Shown here piece after piece: positions 57,342 to 64,000 of a stretch of 64,000 nucleotides of DNA. The notes under the pieces were generated by a model. The model saw nothing but the letters and a program-made list of their open reading frames with translations. It was not told the DNA's origin and made no database searches. A program made the translations under genes and the position numbers. Each line of letters opens with the position of its first letter. Positions within the stretch are counted from its first letter, which is position 1. The stretch is from contig CAJTHM010000027.1 in assembly GCA_910576125.1 (NCBI GenBank), positions 1 to 64,000 on the forward strand, given 5' to 3'. The DNA comes from Lachnospiraceae bacterium (GTDB lineage: Bacteria; Bacillota; Clostridia; Lachnospirales; Lachnospiraceae).

Positions 57342-60300
57342 TTACATCTCCCTCTGCTTATTTTTATTATTTTCTTCCTGCTCCCTGCCCTGTCCTGCCA
57401 CCTGTGCCTTTTTCTCCGCAAGGCGGGCTTTTAAGGACGGTTTTGCTGCTGGCCTGTCCTGTGCCTTTTTGTTTTCCTCTTTCTGCGCTTTCTCCCCTGC
57501 GCCGTTATTCAGCACATTATCGACCATATTGTAATTCTGTTCTTCCATTTCCGAGGTCTGTGCAAGAGGCTTGTACTCCGCCAGCTTCTTAGCGATCTCC
57601 ATGACCTGCTGTTTTTCTTCCGGCTCCGTTGAATCCGCACACACCTCCGCAAACCACACCGCCATATCAAGAGTATCCCTCTGCTTTAAGGCTTCCGCAA
57701 TCTCGGATACGTTCTCCGTCATGTTCTGGTTATTGTCATGGTAGAGGGCTGTGTCATAGCCGTAGATAAAACGGTCAATCTCCACCGCAAGCCGTTCTGC
57801 AGGTGTCAGGTCAGGCATACGCTTCTCCCATACCTTTGCCTCCATTTCCTCGTCCAGATGACCATCTATCTCCATTTCCGGCAGCTTCGCCACAAGCTCC
57901 GTGATCATTTCCATTGCCTGCGGATTCCCCTTTATATCAGGGATATACTCTAAAATGTCAAGGTCAATCCTCTTCCCGGTTAAAATATCAATTTCCACAT
58001 CTTCAAATACCTCCGTTCCCGGCGTATGGATATTGATGCCGATTGCGGGGATTCCGTTCATGCGCTCCGGCGGTATCTGTTTCCAGATTGCGACAGCCTC
58101 CTCCACAGTAGGGATATTCTCATAAAACTCGCCTAAATTATGGAACTCGCCGCACTCCGCAACGGTCAGCGTCACTTCCGTTTCTGCCTGCTCCTGGGAT
58201 AAGGTCACAAGCTCCTTTTCCCTGGCCTCACGCACTCCCTCCAGATAGTCCTCCACCTGCGGGAGATAGGTTTCAAGCGTTCCCGTCCGCTGTGCGGTGA
58301 TCGGGTTTATATCCACTTTCACACCGCCGATATGGAGCGCATCCCCGTTAAATGTATCAAACAGGACATCCTCACGCTCACTTGTGGAAAGCTCCACCAC
58401 CACGTCAAGGTCAGAGCCTTCCTGCTCCAATCCCCGGCAGCGGCTCCCCACTACTGCCACGTCCACAATCTCCGCATCCATGCCGGATTCATCTATCTGC
58501 GCCTGCACATGGCATTTTACGGTTTCTTCAATCTCTGCCGGGTTCATTTCGCTGATCTCATGGAACAGCTCATTGGTCTTTGCCTTGAAATTTTCCACCA
58601 CGTTTCCCCGTGCCTGCGGTTCGATGCGGTTTGCCGCTTCCACTTTTTCCATCAATCCATCATAATCAATCGGTATCAGCTCATCATTATCACGGATATT
58701 TCCCCTTGTGCCGTTGTCAAAAGGATTTTCTTTCAAATCCGTCAGAATGACGTCAAGGGCTTCTCTGATACTGACATCGGGATTATCATATACGCCCCCG
58801 TCTATCTCCTTATAGTCAACGCCCATAATGGAATAATCATAGCCCCCGTCAACCTCCTGGATACTGATGAAGCGGTCTGCTATCTGGAAAGCAAGCTCTG
58901 TTTCCTGCTCCCCTTTTAAGGATTTCTTCATCTGCGCAAGCACCTGGTCTTTTTCATCTCCAAGGTCAATGATCTCGTCCTCATCCTCCAAATCCTCAAA
59001 TAGCTGTGTTTTATCCGTTTTCTCCGGCTTATCCTGTTCGGATTGCGGCTCTGCCTGTTCTGTTTGCGCTGGTTCTGGCTTCGGCTGTTCCATATCTGAC
59101 TGCCCCGGTTCTGACTTCTGGACATCATATCCAGAAGTGGCCGGCCCTTTCTCCTGTGCGGCAGACATTTCTTTTTCCTTCTCCAAAACTTCCCTGCGGA
59201 ACATATCAATAAAACCGTCCAATACTGCCGGGTGGCTGCTTACAATCAGTTCACGGTTTACATCTATCCCATGCACAAGATTTTCCGGAATATAAAACTC
59301 CTCCGCCCATGCTTTGTTATCCCTTGAAAAGCGTCCATCCCATGATTCCTGCTGGAGCGTGTTGGCAAGGACAAAGGCGATACGGTCTGAACCGTACTGC
59401 TCCGCTAAAGGCTTCACAATATCATGTTTTAAGTGCATACCGTCAAAATTCTGTCGGATTGTTCCCTCAACCGCTTCTATGCACTCCCTGTCAAGTTTCC
59501 GGGAATCCATATACCTGTCCACTTCCCCATGTTCCATCGCATATACCAGGGTATGCCCATAGAAATCCGGATAGCTTTTCTGTTCTGCCTTTTCAGCTTC
59601 TGACTTCTGGACATCATGTCCAGAAGTGTCCTGTACTTCCTCCTGTGGCGCTTCCGGCTCTGTTTCTCCCTTTTCCCGTTCTTCCACGCCTTCCAGTTCC
59701 CGCATGAAATCAGGAAGCCCGGTAAAGCCGAATGAATCTACAAAGTGTGCGCTGTTCTTCCCGTCCTCATGCAGCACTACAATATCGCTGACAGAAAGGG
59801 AATGCCCCTTATAATCTGCCGGGTGGTCTATATTGAATTTCTCATAGACCGCTTCCAGTGTTGCGCTCTGCGTCCGCCCTTGCAGCTCGGAAAGCTCACC
59901 CACATAAACAAGGTTGTAATTCTCCGGCTTAATGGCATCGAGATTATCTTTTATAATTCCCCTGCGCTTTAAGGATTCCGTGCCGGCAAACTGGAATTGC
60001 CGCATTTCGGGAATATCTTTTAACTGATAAATGCCATACTTATCAGAATCCCCATATAAAAGCTGCGCTTCCTTATTCGCCCTTCCTTCCGCAAGTTCCT
60101 CCTGCAACGCCCGCAGGCTTTTTTCATTCTCCCAATCGCCTTTTTCAATACCGAAAATACCCTCATGGGCTATGATCTGCTTCCTGTCATTCACCGTTGT
60201 TTCTGAATCGTCCTCATGGAGCAGGCACACAGGCAGGTCATGGTCAAAAAGCTCCAATGCCTTCTCCTGCGTCAGCGGCAGCATTTCACCCCATGTGTAG

Positions 60301-62060
60301 CCATATTCCTCCATTTCCCATAAACCGATCATCGGGTCAGGGAGAGCGTCAATCTCTGCCTGTGCGTCAATGACTGCAAGGGCGGCTCCCTGGCTGCCTT
60401 CCGTTTCCTCATAATAGATATGCTCCGCAAGCTCCCTTGTCTTTTTCATGTCATTCAACTTAAAGGCATAATTCACGATAAGGTTCCGCTCATCATCGGA
60501 AAAAGCGGTCTTGGCAAATTCCAGGCGGTTGATGATGCCCTCTGCCTGCTTTGCCGGGGAAAGGTGGCTCATCATGGTTACCTCTTTCTTATCCAGATCG
60601 ATCTCAAAGTCATTGAACTGCGGCATACCAGAATTTCTGCCGCCGCCTACAATGACAGGGATATAGTCAGCCCCACAGCTTTTTAGACAGTCACGGATAT
60701 TTTGCGTGCTTTTATCTTCCAGCTTTGTAAGCGCAGCCATGATCTCCTGCACTTCCTCCGGTGTCTTGCTGGTAATGCGCTCCACCTCAAAACCGTGCGA
60801 ATGTGATATTTTCAAAATCACATCATCCGCACCAATAGGCTCCTTTGCCCTCTCGTTCAGCTCCATTTCCGCCTTTATGTCAATGACTTCGTTTGTGTCA
60901 GTATTATACCGGACATCCAAATGGTGTTCCCCAAACTCTTTTGTATCCTGATTGGCAATCTCCGTAATCCATGCGCCCCTGCTCTCCAGGTATGCGGCAA
61001 TATTCAGCCTGTCATTGTCATTCATGGCGGACAGGGCCTCCACAACCTCCGCTGCATCCATTCCACGGACATTTACAAGGCTGTACTCGGACAGATCGCT
61101 GTTCTGTATCAGCAAAAGGCTCTCTTTCTCCTGCTCCTGCATCAGTTCCCGGTCACGCCGCAATTCCTGGAGCTGCCCCTCAATCCCCGTGATCAACTCC
61201 GATGCAGTCCTGCGGATTGTGTCAAGGGAAGATTTCAGTTCCCTCATGTCACGCCCTGTTGACCAGCTTGCAATATACCCAAAGGAATAATCCGAAGTAT
61301 CTATGCCGAAATGCTGGCACACGGTGTAGGCAATGCTCTCGGCTTCCACCTCTTTGGTGTTCCTGTCCTTTGCGGGCGCAAGGATATCCTTGTTTACGTC
61401 TTTATCATGCAGCATGGAATGGGCGGTTTCATGCACCATCGTCTTTAAGGTCTGGCTCTCGCTCATGCCCTCCTGCACCGCAATCCGCTTTTCTGTGGGG
61501 CTGAAGAACCCTTTGGAATCGCCGGGAATGTCCTCAAAACTGACCGGAACCGGGGCAACATAGGTGATTGCCTTGATAAAGTCCTCATACCCCTCCACTG
61601 TGGACAGAAGCTCTTTTGCCTCCAGCTCCGGGATTGGCTCTCCCGATGTCTGCTTGACATCAAAGACGGACACAGCACGGAAAGCGGGGATTTTAACCTC
61701 GACTTCCTCCGTCTGCGGCATACCGTCCTTATCCAGCATGACCTCCCCGGTCACAGGGTCTAACTTATCCCTTTCCTCTTTGATCTTATAAGGGGCCGGG
61801 GCAAGGATACGGATTCCCCTCTCCCCCTTGTTTACATGGCGGTTGAAATTCTTCTGCCATGCCTGGTAGCCTGCGACCAGACTGGCGTCAGGGCGCTGTA
61901 AGGCTATCAGAAGCGTGTTGTTGAAACTGTAATTATGGAATTTTGACATGGTGGAGAGGTAGCTTTTGTATTTCTCGCTCTCAAAAAGCTCTTTTAAGCC
62001 TTCCTCCAGCTTGTCCGTGATCTCTTTTACTTTCTGCTTTTCTGTTTTTGCATCTGCCAT
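57342..62060 (-). CDS. Large polyvalent conjugative-element protein (ArdC N-terminal, metallopeptidase and nucleotidyltransferase-like domains)
   Basis: A 1572-aa multidomain protein. Residues about 5-90 match the ArdC/LtrC N-terminal ssDNA-binding region (FHNYSFNNTLLIALQRP, GYQAWQKNF). A metallopeptidase-like motif HETAH lies at about 210 (TMVHETAHSMLHD). Several polyvalent-associated domains follow. A nucleotidyltransferase fold, VAVVGSRCRGLEQEGSDLDV, is at about 1230-1250, and a C-terminal domain (LTVAECGEFHNLGEFYENIP) is shared with the small gene at 63.4 kb. Such proteins ride with conjugative DNA and protect it in the recipient. The ATG at 62060 has AAGGAAAAT; two leader hairpins lie upstream. 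Confidence 0.85.
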   Translation of the reverse strand: MADAKTEKQKVKEITDKLEEGLKELFESEKYKSYLSTMSKFHNYSFNNTLLIALQRPDASLVAGYQAWQKNFNRHVNKGERGIRILAPAPYKIKEERDKLDPVTGEVMLDKDGMPQTEEVEVKIPAFRAVSVFDVKQTSGEPIPELEAKELLSTVEGYEDFIKAITYVAPVPVSFEDIPGDSKGFFSPTEKRIAVQEGMSESQTLKTMVHETAHSMLHDKDVNKDILAPAKDRNTKEVEAESIAYTVCQHFGIDTSDYSFGYIASWSTGRDMRELKSSLDTIRRTASELITGIEGQLQELRRDRELMQEQEKESLLLIQNSDLSEYSLVNVRGMDAAEVVEALSAMNDNDRLNIAAYLESRGAWITEIANQDTKEFGEHHLDVRYNTDTNEVIDIKAEMELNERAKEPIGADDVILKISHSHGFEVERITSKTPEEVQEIMAALTKLEDKSTQNIRDCLKSCGADYIPVIVGGGRNSGMPQFNDFEIDLDKKEVTMMSHLSPAKQAEGIINRLEFAKTAFSDDERNLIVNYAFKLNDMKKTRELAEHIYYEETEGSQGAALAVIDAQAEIDALPDPMIGLWEMEEYGYTWGEMLPLTQEKALELFDHDLPVCLLHEDDSETTVNDRKQIIAHEGIFGIEKGDWENEKSLRALQEELAEGRANKEAQLLYGDSDKYGIYQLKDIPEMRQFQFAGTESLKRRGIIKDNLDAIKPENYNLVYVGELSELQGRTQSATLEAVYEKFNIDHPADYKGHSLSVSDIVVLHEDGKNSAHFVDSFGFTGLPDFMRELEGVEEREKGETEPEAPQEEVQDTSGHDVQKSEAEKAEQKSYPDFYGHTLVYAMEHGEVDRYMDSRKLDRECIEAVEGTIRQNFDGMHLKHDIVKPLAEQYGSDRIAFVLANTLQQESWDGRFSRDNKAWAEEFYIPENLVHGIDVNRELIVSSHPAVLDGFIDMFRREVLEKEKEMSAAQEKGPATSGYDVQKSEPGQSDMEQPKPEPAQTEQAEPQSEQDKPEKTDKTQLFEDLEDEDEIIDLGDEKDQVLAQMKKSLKGEQETELAFQIADRFISIQEVDGGYDYSIMGVDYKEIDGGVYDNPDVSIREALDVILTDLKENPFDNGTRGNIRDNDELIPIDYDGLMEKVEAANRIEPQARGNVVENFKAKTNELFHEISEMNPAEIEETVKCHVQAQIDESGMDAEIVDVAVVGSRCRGLEQEGSDLDVVVELSTSEREDVLFDTFNGDALHIGGVKVDINPITAQRTGTLETYLPQVEDYLEGVREAREKELVTLSQEQAETEVTLTVAECGEFHNLGEFYENIPTVEEAVAIWKQIPPERMNGIPAIGINIHTPGTEVFEDVEIDILTGKRIDLDILEYIPDIKGNPQAMEMITELVAKLPEMEIDGHLDEEMEAKVWEKRMPDLTPAERLAVEIDRFIYGYDTALYHDNNQNMTENVSEIAEALKQRDTLDMAVWFAEVCADSTEPEEKQQVMEIAKKLAEYKPLAQTSEMEEQNYNMVDNVLNNGAGEKAQKEENKKAQDRPAAKPSLKARLAEKKAQVAGQGREQEENNKNKQREM

Positions 62061-62084
62061 ATTTGATTTTCCTTTCTTTGCATG

Positions 62085-62117
62085 AAAAAAAGACAATCTG
62101 TTACGACTGTCTTTTTT
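62085..62117 (-). terminator. Hairpin with T run in the leader of the polyvalent gene
   Basis: AAAAAAGACA (62085-62094) pairs with TGTCTTTTTT (62108-62117), giving a hairpin with a T run on the minus strand, 25 bases before the start codon. It could be an attenuator. Confidence 0.65.
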
Positions 62118-62131
62118 CCGAAAACAGAAAA

Positions 62132-62171
62132 AGCAGCGAATTGTTTTCTCTAATAAAAACAATTCACTGCT
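62132..62171 (-). terminator. Terminator after the Rpn-like gene
   Basis: On the minus strand AGCAGTGAATTGTTTT (62171-62156) pairs with AAAACAATTCGCTGCT (62147-62132, one mismatch) and is followed by TTTTCTGTTTT. It lies 30 bases past the Rpn-like stop. Confidence 0.8.
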
Positions 62172-62200
62172 TTACTGCTTGTGTTATTAAGTTGCTGTGA

Positions 62201-63145
62201 TTATGCCAGTACAGGCTCACGCTTTTTGATGATAGTTCTAACTTCCTCTACGCTCTTTTTTGTTGCAATGGCTATCTGTTCAAGCGTAAAGTTATTCTCA
62301 TACATAGTCATTATCACGCCCGTTATGGCGTTATCTGTTGCATTTTCTCTGATTCCCTGTGAAAGATTGCACATAGCGTTCATATCCTTTCTCAATTTTT
62401 CATCTACCGGAATACTGTACTCAGTTTTAATAATCCCTAATTTCTCATCAACGGTCAATTCCGCCGAAAGTAACGTACTCAGCAGACGGTGCAGCTCATA
62501 CTTTTCATCATGCTCCGGAAGTTCATTTGATATACCAATCAGGACAATATTTAACAGGTCAAGCCCGCCTTTCCACGGATAGGAACCAAGAATATCATCT
62601 TTCGCAAGATGCACATAAGCCATGCTGTTTTCGTCCATGTTCATACACACCCAAATGGAAAATACACGCCTGATGTCGTTATAGTTTGTCTTGACAAAAT
62701 CCCGTTCCTTCTGCGAGGAAACAAGGCGGCTCACATAGAAAACTGCCCTGTTTAAGATATGGTAGCCTGACGGTTCATCTTTCTGTGCCTCCACGTTTAC
62801 GATAACCTGTGAAATACCGTCTTTCATGCGCACATAAAAGATAATGTCAAACCTTACAAGCCCCTCGTTTATCTCCGTATTTTCCGTATTCATCCCGACA
62901 ATGCGCTGCCCGTTTTCTTCTTTTTCCACATTGGTCAACCCCGGCTCCACCGGAACCACGCTGATAAACGGCTCTCCCTCGATATAGGATACCACATCTT
63001 TCGGGTTCATTCCCCGAAACTCGTCAACCGTCTTTACCAGGATATGCGCCAGAATAATCTTATTTCCCAACAGACGTTTTGCCTTATCATCATACTGTGC
63101 GTCCTGGTCTGTTGCGCTGACCGCATTTTTTATTTCCATATCCAT
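62201..63145 (-). CDS. Rpn/PD-(D/E)XK transposase-like nuclease
   Basis: A 314-aa protein of the Rpn (recombination-promoting nuclease) / PDDEXK-2 transposase-like type. The nuclease core is FDIIFYVRMKDGISQVIVNV then EAQKDEPSGYHILNRAVFYV (metal-binding Asp and E-x-Q/K), and the C-terminal region ends with a predicted HTH (EQIAIATKKSVEEVRTIIKK). The ATG at 63145 has AGGAGG ten bases before it. Such genes are common cargo in mobile DNA. Function here is unknown. Confidence 0.8.
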   Translation of the reverse strand: MDMEIKNAVSATDQDAQYDDKAKRLLGNKIILAHILVKTVDEFRGMNPKDVVSYIEGEPFISVVPVEPGLTNVEKEENGQRIVGMNTENTEINEGLVRFDIIFYVRMKDGISQVIVNVEAQKDEPSGYHILNRAVFYVSRLVSSQKERDFVKTNYNDIRRVFSIWVCMNMDENSMAYVHLAKDDILGSYPWKGGLDLLNIVLIGISNELPEHDEKYELHRLLSTLLSAELTVDEKLGIIKTEYSIPVDEKLRKDMNAMCNLSQGIRENATDNAITGVIMTMYENNFTLEQIAIATKKSVEEVRTIIKKREPVLA

Positions 63146-63374
63146 CAGCCATAAACCTCCTTTTTGTATGGTAGGAAACGCAAAAGCCATTCCCAAAAGG
63201 TATATGACCTCAATGCCATTATACCCCGAAATCCCGGCTAAATCAATCAGATTTTTTTAAAAGCCTGCCCGGACACTGTTGTGATTTCATTGACTTTATG
63301 ACGATTACTGCGTTTTCTCCCCTCCATGCCATATCTGGCTCCGGCACTTTTTTCTGCCAGTCTGCGCTTTGGAT

Positions 63375-63728
63375 TTAATAATCAATGACTTCTTTATCCG
63401 GAAACCTCCTGATGATCTCCTTTATCGCCTCCTGCACTTCCGGATTCCCGCAAAGCTCCGGTATCAGGCTGATAAAGCCCGTGTCTATCTCATCACCGGA
63501 GAGTACGTCCGCCTGCACGTCCTCCATCTTATCCGTACCCTCCACATGGAGATTGATTCCAAAGGCAGGGATACCGTTCATGCGCTCCGGCGGTATCCGC
63601 TGGTATAGATTGACTGCTTCCTCCAATGTCTGAATGCCCTCATAGTATTTTCCAAGGCTGTGATATTCCCCGCACTCCGCCACTGTAAATGTAAGGATTG
63701 TTTTCTGATCCGCTTTCTTTTTTCCCAT
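63375..63728 (-). CDS. Small conjugative-element domain protein, paralogue of the C-terminal domain of the 1572-aa protein
   Basis: A 117-aa protein. FTVAECGEYHSLGKYYEGI, then PPERMNGIPAFGINLHVEGT and ending PDKEVIDY, matches the segment of the large protein that begins LTVAECGEFHNLGEFYENIP and PPERMNGIPAIGINIHTPGT. The ATG at 63728 has AAGGAGAA before it. Role unknown. It precedes the Rpn-like gene in the same direction. Confidence 0.82.
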   Translation of the reverse strand: MGKKKADQKTILTFTVAECGEYHSLGKYYEGIQTLEEAVNLYQRIPPERMNGIPAFGINLHVEGTDKMEDVQADVLSGDEIDTGFISLIPELCGNPEVQEAIKEIIRRFPDKEVIDY

Positions 63729-63756
63729 TATGGTTCTCCTTCCCATGTCTTTATTT

Positions 63757-64000
63757 TTATGCTGCAAGATATTTCTCTGTATCTTCCGTCATATACCGCC
63801 CAAGATATTCCTCCCTGTGCGGCACGACAATATGCAGCTTCCCATGCACGTTGATCCACTCTGCCACAAACCAGAAGCCAAGCCCCCGGTTATCCGGCTT
63901 CCAGATGCCTTTTTCATCAAACGCCCCTCCACGCATCATATAATCTATGATTGCAGGGTTTGAGAGCTTCTCGGCAAGCTCCCACCGGTTCGGTGATTTC
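63757..64000 (-). CDS. Conjugative-element protein, C-terminal part (runs off the window)
   Basis: The frame is open from the window edge to a stop at 63757. It gives SPNRWELAEKLSNPAIIDYM then DEKGIWKPDNRGLGFWFVAE and VVPHREEYLGRYMTEDTEKY. It looks like the end of a soluble protein; the family is not recognised. The 28-base gap to the next gene supports a shared operon. Confidence 0.7.
   Translation of the reverse strand, partial: KSPNRWELAEKLSNPAIIDYMMRGGAFDEKGIWKPDNRGLGFWFVAEWINVHGKLHIVVPHREEYLGRYMTEDTEKYLAA

Noticed and set aside
1..64000. CRISPR array
   Set aside because: No regularly spaced repeats of 24-40 bases were seen anywhere in the window.

Overview
This window looks like chromosome of a spore-forming, Gram-positive anaerobe of the Lachnospiraceae/Clostridia type. 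That inference rests on an interrupted SpoIID-like spore/peptidoglycan gene, a perfect CIRCE element before htpG, sigma-A type promoters (TTGACA-N17-TATAAT), strong AGGAGG ribosome sites, and a conserved set of uncharacterised DUF genes I associate with this family. No taxonomic search was possible.

Layout. 1-5.9 kb: purine genes (purC on +; purB and a purF homologue on -), a PlsC-like acyltransferase and a decayed Uma2-type nuclease. 6-13 kb: a four-gene minus-strand cassette of unknown function (1190-aa repeat-rich protein, Hsp70-fold ATPase-like protein, small helical protein, coiled-coil membrane protein). 13-15 kb: a GntR(YtrA-type)/ABC operon. 15.1-22.7 kb: the most striking part. A sporulation-type gene (SpoIID-like plus peptidoglycan-binding domain) is split at codon level by a 6.29-kb element that carries a large serine recombinase, a TnpW-like small protein and a three-gene cyclic-nucleotide signalling operon (CHASE2 class III cyclase, metallo-beta-lactamase-fold hydrolase, GAF/HD-GYP protein). 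Removing the element between two AATCA copies restores one 427-codon frame, so it resembles the skin-type elements that are excised during sporulation. 23-42 kb: core genes (htpG, PrsA-like lipoprotein, ilvE, folA, beta-CASP RNase-like protein, acyltransferase, tRNA-Gly, heterodimeric ABC exporter, NUDIX, Sfp-type transferase, aspS, hisS), then a small resolvase/invertase.

43-64 kb: accessory DNA. First comes a cationic-peptide/lantibiotic self-protection type locus (ABC ATPase, two permeases, YccF protein, response regulator, histidine kinase). Next is a 2.8-kb graveyard of truncated resistance and regulatory genes (ABC ATPase, MerR, TetR, chloramphenicol acetyltransferase-like, GNAT, flavin-type oxidase, HemZ tail). 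From about 50.7 kb an integrative-element-like region starts beside a broken tyrosine integrase. It carries a MarR-controlled hydrolase, a TetR-controlled ABC operon with matched operators, and conjugative-element genes (TTRAP-like protein, a 1572-aa ArdC-type polyvalent protein, an Rpn-like nuclease, a paralogous small domain protein), and it runs off the right edge.

How genes work together: the split gene, recombinase and cyclase operon form one unit to test for developmental excision. The kinase/regulator pair probably senses antimicrobial peptides and drives the ABC pump through a direct repeat at 43301-43319. MarR and TetR genes each have recognisable dyad operators on their own and target promoters.
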